This document shows positions 16,683-25,787 of a DNA stretch of 64,000 nucleotides, piece by piece (the first letter of the stretch is position 1; the number at the start of each line of letters is the position of its first letter). Under the pieces are notes generated by a model. The model made no database searches, was not told the DNA's origin, and was given only the letters and a program-made list of their open reading frames with translations. The DNA is from Paenibacillus sp. PastM-3 (GTDB taxonomy: Bacteria; Bacillota; Bacilli; Paenibacillales; Paenibacillaceae): NCBI RefSeq assembly GCF_029893965.1, contig NZ_JARXXP010000002.1, forward strand, positions 62,001-126,000. The letters run 5' to 3'. Both the position numbers and the translations under genes were made by a program.

Positions 16683-17888
16683 TCACATATTACTGTACAG
16701 ACTGAACATCGGCAGCATAATCGCTGCTACAATCACACCTACTACGCCTGCTAAAAAAGCTATCAGCAAAGGCTCCAGCAGCGACTTCAGCCGGTCAACC
16801 GTATTCTCCACGTCCATCTCATAAAAGTCTGCTACCTTGGAGAGCATCTGATCTAGCGCCCCGGTCTCTTCACCGATGGCAATCATCTGCGTAACCAGTG
16901 GCGGGAATACCCATGCTTTCTTGAGCGGCTCCGAGAGTGGTTTCCCCTGTCTGAGGGAGTCCGCAGCACTGCGGATATATCCGCCGATCACCTTGTTTCC
17001 GGCAACCTCCTCCACAATGGACAAGGCCTGGAGAATGGGCACCGAACTCGCATAAAGCGAAGAAAAGGTCCGCGTAAACTGTGCGATTGAACCCTTCTGA
17101 TTCAATTTGCCGAATACAGGAATTTTGAGCTTGGCATAATCGAGTGCGTAAGCACCCTTTTCAGTCCGTTTAGCGATCATAAAACCAGCCGCAAGCAGAA
17201 TGATAACGATCAGCCATATATACCATTGTCCCTGAATGCTTTTGCTGAGCGCCAATACCATCTTGGTTATTGCCGGCAGCTCGGCATTCATGGATTCGAA
17301 CATGCTGACAAACTGGGGCACAATGGCCCACAGCAGATAGACAACAGCCGCTACTGCCATTACGGCAACAGTCACAGGATAAGTCAGTGCTGACTTAATC
17401 TTTTCTGTAGTGGTATGCTGCTTCTCAAAATAAACCGCCAGCCGCTCAAGCGTCCCTTCCAGATCACCCGATTCTTCCCCGGCCCGGATCATGCTGATGA
17501 ACAGCGGCGGAAAAATCTTCTTATGATCCTGAATCGCCTGTGACAAGGCTACCCCGCGCAGCAGGCTGGAGTTAACATCCTGCAGCGCTTTGCTGAGCGG
17601 CTTGCTCTCTGTCTGCTCTGCCAGAATTCTTGTAGCATCTACAATAGATACTCCAGCTCGCATCAAGGTGGCAAACTGCCGGCAATAGATAATAAAATGA
17701 ATGGTCTTCACCGGATTGCCGATATAGATTTCCATCGACAGAATGGAAGACTTCTGTTCGACCAGGGAGAACACGGTCAGTCCCCGCTTACGCAGCTCCT
17801 CCATCGCCGATCCTTTATCTGAAGCTGTCAGCTTGCCTTTAAGCTGTTTGCCCGCGCTGGTCCGGACCTGATACTCGAATTGGGGCAT
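16683..17888 (-). CDS. pilC: Type II secretion / type IV pilus platform protein PilC
   Basis: 401 residues. An N-terminal cytoplasmic helix bundle precedes paired T2SSF domains, each with long amphipathic helices ending in membrane segments (VAVMAVAAVVYLLWAIVPQFV; VIILLAAGFMIAK; LIAFLAGVVGVIVAAIMLPMF). The motif MIAIGEETGALDQML, repeated earlier as MIRAGEESGDLEGTL, is diagnostic. It is the membrane core on which PilB and PilT act. Its ATG overlaps the pilT stop by one base. Confidence 0.96.
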   Translation of the reverse strand: MPQFEYQVRTSAGKQLKGKLTASDKGSAMEELRKRGLTVFSLVEQKSSILSMEIYIGNPVKTIHFIIYCRQFATLMRAGVSIVDATRILAEQTESKPLSKALQDVNSSLLRGVALSQAIQDHKKIFPPLFISMIRAGEESGDLEGTLERLAVYFEKQHTTTEKIKSALTYPVTVAVMAVAAVVYLLWAIVPQFVSMFESMNAELPAITKMVLALSKSIQGQWYIWLIVIILLAAGFMIAKRTEKGAYALDYAKLKIPVFGKLNQKGSIAQFTRTFSSLYASSVPILQALSIVEEVAGNKVIGGYIRSAADSLRQGKPLSEPLKKAWVFPPLVTQMIAIGEETGALDQMLSKVADFYEMDVENTVDRLKSLLEPLLIAFLAGVVGVIVAAIMLPMFSLYSNM

Positions 17889-18937
17889 CAGCCGCTCACC
17901 TCCGTGAGATAACCTCTGGCCGCTTCAGGCTCAATCAGCCCCAGCTGCAGCTGCTCGCGGATGTTCATCTCAAGGGTATGCATGCCGAGCGCACGGCTGG
18001 TCTGCATGACATTTTTGAGCTGATGCGTCTTTTCGGTCCGGATCATGTTGGCCACTGCCGGTGTATTAATCAGCAGCTCGGTCGAACACAACCGCCCCTT
18101 TCCGCCAGCCCGCGGAAACAACCGCTGCGAAAGGACCGCCAGCAGCACTGATGCCAGCTGGGAACGGATCTGCCCCTGCTGATGCCCGGGAAACGTGTCA
18201 ATGATCCGGTCAATCGTCTGCGGCGCATCGGTTGTATGCAGCGTAGCCATGACCAGATGTCCCGTCTCAGCCGCTGTAACCGCCGCAGAGATCGTCTCCA
18301 GATCACGCATTTCCCCAACCAGGATAACATCGGGGTCCTGTCGGAGCACTGCCCTTAAACCGCTGGCGAAGCTGCCGGTATCACTGCCCACTTCACGCTG
18401 ATCAATCAGGCAAGTCCCGTGGCTGTGCAGGAACTCTATCGGATCCTCCAGCGTAACAATATGCTTGCTGGCAGTCCGGTTAATATAATTCAGCATAGCG
18501 GCAAGCGTTGACGACTTGCCGCTGCCCGTAGGGCCAGTCACCAGAATGAGACCCTGAGGTTTCATCGCCAGTCCAGAAAGCACTCCCGGCAGTGACAGCT
18601 GCTCCATGCTGGGAATTTGAGCCGGTATGGACCGCGCTGCAATGCTGACCTGACCGCGCTGCCGGTACACGTTCACGCGGTATCTTACTCCGTCATCCAG
18701 CGGATAAGAAAAGTCGAATTCCCCTTTATTGCGGAACTCCACGCTTCTCTCACTCCCCAGCAGCAAATCGGCCATATAAGCCGCTTCCTCCGGACTGACC
18801 CTTGCTCCTTCCAGTGGGATCAGCTTTCCGTCAATCCGCATGACCGGAGGTGAACCAACAGAAATATGCAAATCTGAAGCCTTGGAAGCAAAGGCCATAT
18901 ATAGCAATTGAACAATATCCCATGAAAAGGCTGGCAC
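17888..18937 (-). CDS. pilT: Pilus retraction ATPase PilT
   Basis: 349 residues. The N-terminal PAS-like domain includes KASDLHISVGSPPVMRIDGK. The RecA-like core has Walker A GPTGSGKSSTLA, an Asp box, Walker B VILVGEMRDLETI and a His box (GHLVMATLHTTDA), ending in MHTLEMNIREQL. A dedicated PilT beside PilB predicts retractile pili and so twitching motility or DNA uptake. Only one PilT was seen; no PilU-like second copy lies in the window. Confidence 0.96.
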   Translation of the reverse strand: MPAFSWDIVQLLYMAFASKASDLHISVGSPPVMRIDGKLIPLEGARVSPEEAAYMADLLLGSERSVEFRNKGEFDFSYPLDDGVRYRVNVYRQRGQVSIAARSIPAQIPSMEQLSLPGVLSGLAMKPQGLILVTGPTGSGKSSTLAAMLNYINRTASKHIVTLEDPIEFLHSHGTCLIDQREVGSDTGSFASGLRAVLRQDPDVILVGEMRDLETISAAVTAAETGHLVMATLHTTDAPQTIDRIIDTFPGHQQGQIRSQLASVLLAVLSQRLFPRAGGKGRLCSTELLINTPAVANMIRTEKTHQLKNVMQTSRALGMHTLEMNIREQLQLGLIEPEAARGYLTEVSG

Positions 18938-18956
18938 TTTTGTCTCCCCCTAAACT

Positions 18957-20621
18957 CTAATGCGACACCGTCTCGCGCATAACCTCCTGCAGGGTGGTTA
19001 TGCCTTTGGAGACTTTGAGGAATCCATCCTCCATCAGATGCACCATACCCTGCGCCTTGCCTGCAGCACGGAGCTCTTCAATGGATGCCGATTCGGTGAT
19101 CATCTGGCGCAGATGATCGTTAATGGTCAATACCTCGTGAATCGCAATCCGGCCTCTGAAGCCGGTATTATTACAGCTGCCGCAGCCTCTGCCGCGGTAG
19201 ATAACCCGGTCTGGCAAGCCGTACCGGCGCAGCATGATCGATTCCTGCTCGGTTGGCGCATGCTCTTCCCGGCAATCCGGGCAGATTTTGCGCACCAGAC
19301 GCTGGGCAACTACTCCCAGCAGCGAGGAGGCAATCAGATAGGGCTCTACTCCCATATCCCGCAGCCGCAGAATCGTACTGACTGCATCATTCGTATGCAA
19401 TGTGGATAATACCAAATGCCCGGTCAGGGAGGCGCGGACCGCGATTTCTGCAGTGTCGGTGTCGCGGATTTCCCCTACCATAACGATGTTCGGGTCCTGC
19501 CGCAGAATGGAACGCAGTCCGGCGGCAAAGGTCAGTCCGATCGCCGGATTGACGTGCACCTGGTTGACCCCTTCCAGCTGATATTCCACTGGATCTTCGA
19601 TTGTTATTATATTGGCGCTTTCGGTATTCAGCTGATTAAGGGCTGCATACAGCGTGGTAGATTTACCGCTGCCCGTAGGCCCGGTAATCAGGATAATGCC
19701 GTAAGGCTTGCTGATCATATCCTGAAACGCTACGGCATTCCAGTCACTGAATCCCAGACTGTCGACCGTCTTCACCCCGGTGCTCAGATCAAGCAGGCGG
19801 AGTACGATCTTCTCACCGTGCATCGTTGGCAGCGAGGATACGCGGATGTCGACCATTTTGTAATCGAACTGCATCTTGATCCGGCCGTCCTGCGGCAGCC
19901 GCCGCTCGGCGATGTTAAGCTTGGCCATAATCTTGAGTCTGGCCGTGATGAACCCCTGCATCTGCTTGGGGATAATCCGCTCTGTACGCAGCGTTCCGTC
20001 AATCCGGTAACGGATGGACAGGTTATTTTCACCCGGGTCCACATGGATATCTGATGCCCTTAACGAAACAGCCTGCTGAATCATCTGGTTCACAAGCCGC
20101 ACAATCGGCGAATCCTCATCCGTGATTTCGGTTTCTTCGATCTCTTCCTGCGAGGGCAGCTCCACCATCATCTGGCTCATCGAATCCCGCATGCCGTAGT
20201 GGCGGGCAATCGCCCGTGTAAGCTCGTCCCGGCTGGAAATCGCAGGCTCGATGCGGAAGCCGGTGCTCATGCGCAGATCCTCAATCGCAAAATAATCGAG
20301 CGGGTCGGCCATCGCCACCATCAGCTTGCTGCCCTCTTTCATGAAGGGGAGCACCTGATAACGCTTGGCCATGCTCTCAGGAATGATCTGCGTGATGGCC
20401 GGATCGATCTGATACTTGAACAGGCTGACATGGGGAATCCCAAGCTGGAATTCAAGGACCTCAATAAGCTGCTGCTCGGTAATATAGCCCTGGGTGATCA
20501 GCAGATCGCCCAGTTTGCGCTTGGATTTGCGCTGTTCCACCAGCGCTTCTTCAAGCTGCTCCTGAGAGATAATTCCGTTTTCGACCAGCAAATCGCCCAG
20601 CCTTTTTTTCATGATAGCCAT
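18957..20621 (-). CDS. pilB: Pilus extension ATPase PilB
   Basis: 554 residues. The N-terminal MshEN/T2SSE-N domain (about 1-150) carries two tandem segments (KRLGDLLVENGIISQEQLEE, KRKLGDLLITQGYITEQQL), a type that in other species binds c-di-GMP. The ATPase core has Walker A GPTGSGKSTTLY, Walker B IVMVGEIRDTDTA and GHLVLSTLHTNDA. A four-cysteine zinc site CPDC...CGSC is typical of PilB/GspE. It is the first gene of the pil operon. Start ATG with GGAG nine bases upstream. Confidence 0.96.
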   Translation of the reverse strand: MAIMKKRLGDLLVENGIISQEQLEEALVEQRKSKRKLGDLLITQGYITEQQLIEVLEFQLGIPHVSLFKYQIDPAITQIIPESMAKRYQVLPFMKEGSKLMVAMADPLDYFAIEDLRMSTGFRIEPAISSRDELTRAIARHYGMRDSMSQMMVELPSQEEIEETEITDEDSPIVRLVNQMIQQAVSLRASDIHVDPGENNLSIRYRIDGTLRTERIIPKQMQGFITARLKIMAKLNIAERRLPQDGRIKMQFDYKMVDIRVSSLPTMHGEKIVLRLLDLSTGVKTVDSLGFSDWNAVAFQDMISKPYGIILITGPTGSGKSTTLYAALNQLNTESANIITIEDPVEYQLEGVNQVHVNPAIGLTFAAGLRSILRQDPNIVMVGEIRDTDTAEIAVRASLTGHLVLSTLHTNDAVSTILRLRDMGVEPYLIASSLLGVVAQRLVRKICPDCREEHAPTEQESIMLRRYGLPDRVIYRGRGCGSCNNTGFRGRIAIHEVLTINDHLRQMITESASIEELRAAGKAQGMVHLMEDGFLKVSKGITTLQEVMRETVSH

Positions 20622-20698
20622 ACCCTTTTCACTCCAGAGCGCTTAAATTTTGTCGTATACAGCCTCTCCCGGACCCGGCCGGCAGTCCTGCTTAATTT

Positions 20699-20727
20699 AA
20701 CCTATGTATATTGTAAAAATATTTCAA
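20699..20727 (-). promoter_or_regulatory. Putative SigA promoter for pilB operon
   Basis: On the minus strand TTGAAA, 17 bases, TAGGTT, about 80 bases upstream of pilB. The -10 fits only partly. A second candidate is the GCCGATATATAAT at 20904-20915, whose upstream side lacks a good TAAA. Confidence 0.35.
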
Positions 20728-20777
20728 ATTTAATAGTTATTTAGTCTCACTTTTCGGAAAACACGCATATCTTTTAA

Positions 20778-20806
20778 TTGCCTATCTACTAAATATGTCC
20801 TAGAAT
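20778..20806 (+). promoter_or_regulatory. Putative SigA promoter for the giant modular protein
   Basis: TTGCCT, 17 bases, TAGAAT on the plus strand, about 125 bases upstream of the start at 20931. It lies in the 309-base divergent region (20622-20930) shared with pilB. Confidence 0.5.
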
Positions 20807-20930
20807 GATATATAGCATAGATTGGTACTTTTTACAACGAAAACAGCCGCCAGATACACCCATTAAATTACATAATGCATTCATGTTTGACAGAAAGCAT
20901 GAATTATATATCGGCCAGGGAGAGATGATG

Positions 20931-23900
20931 ATGAAGCGTATGAAAAAGAAAAGGTTGTATTTTGTTTCAGGCCTGGCCCTGCTGATGCTGCTTGTACTTC
21001 CTGTATGGAGCCTGCTTTCCAAGATCGACGCTGATCAGACTGTTTATCCGATTCGTATCCTCGAAGTAACACAAGACGGAATAAGCCAACTAACCTCCTA
21101 TACATCCGGTATTCCTGATCTTACTGTTGTTACCATGAGCATGAAGAAATTCGTTGCTCTCCGCGATGATTTAGACGGTCAGTATGATGCCTTATATATC
21201 GGTAAGGGTGCTTACAGTCCCGCTACACTTGGTAATATTAAGGATAAGTCTGTAAATGAACGGGCCCAGGCCATGGATACCAGCTTAATCCAGAATGACA
21301 TCACTAAACTTAGAGCGGGCGACATCACTAATCTCTTTATTAACAAGGGGTTATATGTTATTTTCCATGACCAGACTTTCATCGATAAGGAAGCCCAGCC
21401 GGCAAACGCCAGAGGAATTCTGTATGACACATTCAACTCTCTTCGCACCAGTAACTCCAAAACCAATGTATTTTTCTGGAACGATGCCAAGCTTACCGAA
21501 TTTTCCACAGACCTGAAGAGCAGCAATTCCAGATATCTTGCCGGACTTAAACAGCGCCCGCAACTGCAGATTACCAACAGCAGTGAGATCGGCAACTATA
21601 ATCCTGCCGCTGCAAACGGGAAGGTCTATAAGCCCGGAGACAAGCTCGCTTTCAACTTTAATATCAGTAATGCCGTTAATCTGGCCAATAACCCGTTAAC
21701 GGTTAAATTGTATATCAATCTTGATAAATCAATCGCCATGAGCGAGCAGCAGGTAGTAGCTTCTGCCAAAGTAAACCGTAGCAACGGAACCCTGGAATAC
21801 ACACTCCCCCGGACCTTCTCGGGCCTTTTGTACTGGAAGCTGGAAATCAGCGATCCTGCCAGTGCACAGCAATTAAAGGATTTTGAGCAGGGGAGCATCC
21901 GTTACCGCGGGGAGAAAACGATTGTTAAGGTGCTTCAGATTACACCCGCCTCAGACCAAAGCAATCTGACAAGTGCAGCCAACATGCAAAGCGCCTATCT
22001 GAATAAAGAGGATTACGAGCTGCAAATCAAGACCATGACAATGGCCAACTTCAATACCTATATCAAAGACACCTATACAGCCACAGGCCAGTACGGCCTT
22101 AATGGCGTCTATGACATGCTGCTCTTCGGATTCCGCGATGAATATTACAAGTATGCGATTCTGTCTTCCCAGGCTATAACCGCAGTTAAAGATTTCATTG
22201 AGGTCTCCAAGCAGAGCGCCATGTTCACTCATGATACTGTGATTAATATTTACGGTGACAACACCTGGGTAAGCAACTTCAAAAATATTACCGGGCAAAA
22301 GGAACCTGTGGTCAATTTCGGCCATAATGCGCTGAATATGTCGACAAAGGTCAAGCCGGTAAATGACGGCCTGCTGATGCAATATCCTTTTTATCTCAGC
22401 AAACAGGATGCCTCCGGCGCCCAGGTTAGCATTGCAGAGCCAAAGGTAGCTCCTACACATAATCAGTATTTCACACTTGACCTGGAGGATCGTGAAGTCA
22501 TTCCTTGGTATAACATTCTGAGCGAGTCGAACAACGCTTTAGGCGGCACCTCTAACAATACCTACAAGCGAACTCCTGACGACAGCTGGAACCATTATTA
22601 TACTTATTCCAAAGGAAACGTAACGTACTCAGGCACCGGCCATCTTTTCGGCTCCGGGCTTAACAGCAGCCTTGCTGTCTTCCCTGACTGGGAACAGCAA
22701 CTGTTTGTCAACACGATGTACAGAGCCTTTATGGGTGCCAATCATGCACCGCAAATCACGGTATATACTCCTGCGCCTGAAACGGTTATTCCGTCTTATC
22801 AGGATAAACTGACTGTCAGCTATTCGGTAGCCGATCTGGACTTTAAGGACCGCACGCTAACCACTGGCATTAAGTTTATGGTAAACAATCAGGAATTAAC
22901 CGATATGACCGTTACCGGACAGCAGATTTTCTCAGAAGAAGTGGTGACCAAGACCTTTAGAAATCCGCTGCCGGAAGGCGGAAACGTAGAAATTGTAATT
23001 ACCGCAAAGGATGCGCAGGGTGCAATGGTGTCTACAACGATACCTGTTACAATCCGCAAAGCGGATGCTTCCCTGTCCATCAGCCGCAACCAATCGGCTA
23101 CCACAATTGAAAAAGGCAAGTCTGTTACGATTGACTACAGCATTTCACCAAATGTCATCAAGTATAATCTGGTCCAAACAGACTATCGGGGTAAGCAATC
23201 ACTGGTTATTTCCAACCTGCAGTATGTGGAGCATTTCCCGGCTAATCTGGAATTTAGCGGTACCTTGCCTGATTATCTGGTCAAAACAGGCACTTTGCAG
23301 GAAGGCTACACAATAACAGGTACATTCCCGGATATAACTTACAATTTAGCTACCGACGCTAATGGGGAGCAATACTATAAACCGGTTAATCCTGCTGATT
23401 CTACTGTTCCACTAGCTTACAAATTCACGTTAACTGCAGTGCCGCAGGAAAAGAAATCCTATATCATGGATAATTCCAAAATAACCTTTAACGAAATCCA
23501 TGCTCCTGCTTTGCCGGCGGCTACAGCTACACCAATTGCTACAGCTGAGTCAACACCGACGCCGACACCAACGCCAACCCCGGCTCCTACGCCGACGCCG
23601 ATTGTTTTTCCGGGATCTTCTGAGCCGATAACATCGCTCGGGGTTGCCAAGGACTACTCCATTTATATGCTGGAAGATATCGACTACTCGCCTACCTCTT
23701 TTCAGAATAAAGGGCGTACAGCGGCTGGGGGATCTATAACAGCTCAGGGGTTAACTTTAGGTGGTGGGCTGCCAGCCAATCAGACAGGGCCAGTGCTCAT
23801 AGCAGGTAAAAATATAGATTGGGGCAATTGGGGAGGATCTATAAACGGTAAGGCTTATTATGGCGGTACTGTTAAAGCTCCTGATTATCTTCTTAAAAAT

Positions 23901-25712
23901 ACTGAACAGAACAGCACCTTTCCTTTTGCAAAAGTTAATGAAAGCTTAATTAAGCTCTCAGCCTATTTGGCCACGCTGCCGGGCATTAAAGTAGATGCTG
24001 TTATCGCTAATGACCGTAATGATTTTACAGTTACGGGTACAGATCCAAAGCTTAATGTTTTCTACGTCACTCTTAAGGATAATTCTAAATACATTAGTGC
24101 TGTAAAAGTTGATGCTCCCGCAGATTCAACCGTAGTCATCAACGTTGTGGGTACTTCCGCCAAGTTCGGGAATGGTTCCATTACGCTGGTAAATGTTAAG
24201 CCTAATAATGTCCTGTTCAATTTCTATCAGGCCACTTCCGTGCTGTCAGAAAGCTATGCGATCAAGGAATCCATTCTGGCTCCTAATGCAAATATTCAAT
24301 TGACCGGCACCTACGAAGGAACCATTATCGGCAGAAAGCTGTCACCAGTATGGAGCAACGGAGTAGATATCACTTACGCATACCCGTTCACCGGCTCCTG
24401 GCCGGCGATGCCTGCACCGGAGGCTACAACAGCTCCAACGACGACGCCAGATGCAACAGCGACACCGGCACCGACGGTTGCTCCAACTCTTGCTCCAACG
24501 GCAACACCATTACCGCTTATACCGGTAACAATGAACTTTTCAAGAATTGATCTGGAGGCCATTGTTAAGGTCAGCTCGATTAATCTGACAGGCGGTACGA
24601 TTCTTGTTAACACCACCCTGAAATTGCTGCCTGAAGTTTTGCCCGATGATGCTAACAATAAAGATGTAGACTGGAGAATTGTAGAAGGCAGCAGCATTGT
24701 TAATATCGACAGCGCCGGACTGGTTACCGGACTTACAGAGGGAACCGCAACAATTGTAGCGGTTGCCAGAGACGGCAGTAATGTCACTAGCAATACCGCA
24801 GTAATTAAGGTTGAAAATCCTGTCCCTGTACGCACCGTGACAATCTCGGCAAATGATGGACTGGTTAATCAACCTATCAATTTAACTGCAACATATAATA
24901 GTACTCAGACTGAAACAGATATTAAGTATTCCTGGGAAGTTAAAGACTCTAACGGGAATCTATTGCAGAACCTGCTTAGCGGTGCTAATCAGAATCCGGC
25001 AATCTTTACAGCAACTCAGTCTGGAAGCTACACTATTACCGTAACTGTCACTAGCAGTAGTAATACCCAAGGAACTCCGGCTAGTTACAAAATCAACATT
25101 ACTAATCCTTTGACAGACTTTACAATCAACAGTAAAGATTATGTAATGATGGGCAAATCGATTGATCTGACACTCAGTGATTTCAAGCCGAATAACGCTG
25201 ACCATTATCAGATTTCCTGGAGTCTTCCTGGTACTGGTAACCATTATGCGCAGTTGACTAAGGCGGAAGGCGACACCGATAACACCAAATATACGCTGAT
25301 GGGTACTGCAGCAACAGATTCGCTTACAGTCACCGTCACAGCCGGTACCATCACCAAAACCAAAGTAATTAAGATTCTGCAGCTTACTTCAATGGCATTC
25401 TCCAAGGATGTGTTCGAGATTACAGTTGGCGGGGCTCCTCTGGATCTCAATAAAGAGCTCTGGTTTATGCCGCGGGATATTACGATTGATGATGTAAGGG
25501 ATAAGCTGAAATGGGAAATCACCTACCCCGGCATTGCTTCGTTTGCAGATCCTGTTACTGTGGACAATCAGGGAATTATTTTTGGTAAGCAAAAAGGAAG
25601 CACATTGGTAACAGTGACCTATGACAGTGACCCTAATAATCCAGATAACCCGGTAATCAAAGCGAGCACATTGATCAAAGTAGTACCGCTCACTAATGAT
25701 GACCGTTATTAA
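20931..25712 (+). CDS. Giant secreted modular protein (DUF5057-like, choice-of-anchor A, Ig-like); candidate pilus adhesin
   Basis: 1593 residues from the third of three tandem ATGs (20925, 20928, 20931), the one best spaced from AGGGAG. A basic head and one hydrophobic segment (FVSGLALLMLLVLPVWSLL) form a signal or anchor. Residues ~35-600 resemble the DUF5057 family (YPIRILEVTQDG; DALYIGKGAYSPATL). A Pro-Thr linker (~860-895) leads to a choice-of-anchor-A type domain (~900-1155; DYSIYMLEDIDYS, GPVLIAGKNIDWG, SILAPNANIQLTGTYEGTIIG). A second Ala-Thr-Pro linker (~1160-1198) leads to a Big_2-like domain (IDSAGLVTGLTEGTATIVAV) and further Ig-like modules. There is no LPXTG or SLH anchor. It lies between two pilus operons, divergent from pilB and convergent with the minor pilins, so a pilus-tip or pilus-associated adhesin (a functional analogue of PilY1) is inferred. 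Confidence 0.75.
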   Translation: MKRMKKKRLYFVSGLALLMLLVLPVWSLLSKIDADQTVYPIRILEVTQDGISQLTSYTSGIPDLTVVTMSMKKFVALRDDLDGQYDALYIGKGAYSPATLGNIKDKSVNERAQAMDTSLIQNDITKLRAGDITNLFINKGLYVIFHDQTFIDKEAQPANARGILYDTFNSLRTSNSKTNVFFWNDAKLTEFSTDLKSSNSRYLAGLKQRPQLQITNSSEIGNYNPAAANGKVYKPGDKLAFNFNISNAVNLANNPLTVKLYINLDKSIAMSEQQVVASAKVNRSNGTLEYTLPRTFSGLLYWKLEISDPASAQQLKDFEQGSIRYRGEKTIVKVLQITPASDQSNLTSAANMQSAYLNKEDYELQIKTMTMANFNTYIKDTYTATGQYGLNGVYDMLLFGFRDEYYKYAILSSQAITAVKDFIEVSKQSAMFTHDTVINIYGDNTWVSNFKNITGQKEPVVNFGHNALNMSTKVKPVNDGLLMQYPFYLSKQDASGAQVSIAEPKVAPTHNQYFTLDLEDREVIPWYNILSESNNALGGTSNNTYKRTPDDSWNHYYTYSKGNVTYSGTGHLFGSGLNSSLAVFPDWEQQLFVNTMYRAFMGANHAPQITVYTPAPETVIPSYQDKLTVSYSVADLDFKDRTLTTGIKFMVNNQELTDMTVTGQQIFSEEVVTKTFRNPLPEGGNVEIVITAKDAQGAMVSTTIPVTIRKADASLSISRNQSATTIEKGKSVTIDYSISPNVIKYNLVQTDYRGKQSLVISNLQYVEHFPANLEFSGTLPDYLVKTGTLQEGYTITGTFPDITYNLATDANGEQYYKPVNPADSTVPLAYKFTLTAVPQEKKSYIMDNSKITFNEIHAPALPAATATPIATAESTPTPTPTPTPAPTPTPIVFPGSSEPITSLGVAKDYSIYMLEDIDYSPTSFQNKGRTAAGGSITAQGLTLGGGLPANQTGPVLIAGKNIDWGNWGGSINGKAYYGGTVKAPDYLLKNTEQNSTFPFAKVNESLIKLSAYLATLPGIKVDAVIANDRNDFTVTGTDPKLNVFYVTLKDNSKYISAVKVDAPADSTVVINVVGTSAKFGNGSITLVNVKPNNVLFNFYQATSVLSESYAIKESILAPNANIQLTGTYEGTIIGRKLSPVWSNGVDITYAYPFTGSWPAMPAPEATTAPTTTPDATATPAPTVAPTLAPTATPLPLIPVTMNFSRIDLEAIVKVSSINLTGGTILVNTTLKLLPEVLPDDANNKDVDWRIVEGSSIVNIDSAGLVTGLTEGTATIVAVARDGSNVTSNTAVIKVENPVPVRTVTISANDGLVNQPINLTATYNSTQTETDIKYSWEVKDSNGNLLQNLLSGANQNPAIFTATQSGSYTITVTVTSSSNTQGTPASYKINITNPLTDFTINSKDYVMMGKSIDLTLSDFKPNNADHYQISWSLPGTGNHYAQLTKAEGDTDNTKYTLMGTAATDSLTVTVTAGTITKTKVIKILQLTSMAFSKDVFEITVGGAPLDLNKELWFMPRDITIDDVRDKLKWEITYPGIASFADPVTVDNQGIIFGKQKGSTLVTVTYDSDPNNPDNPVIKASTLIKVVPLTNDDRY

Positions 25713-25730
25713 CCAGTTCAGTATGTAAAC

Positions 25731-25783
25731 AAGAAGAGCCCGCTGCCTCAGGTTATTCCTGAAGGCAACGGGCTCTTTGGTTA
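25731..25783. terminator. Bidirectional terminator between convergent pilus genes
   Basis: AGAGCCCG-CTGCCT pairs with AGGCAA-CGGGCTCT around a short loop, with T-rich tracts on both outer sides. It serves the giant protein gene and the PilX-like gene. Confidence 0.85.
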
Positions 25784-25787
25784 TTTG

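Noticed and set aside
17717..17724. GCCGATAT on the plus strand as a SigD promoter
   Set aside because: It lies inside pilC coding sequence and points away from any nearby gene start.
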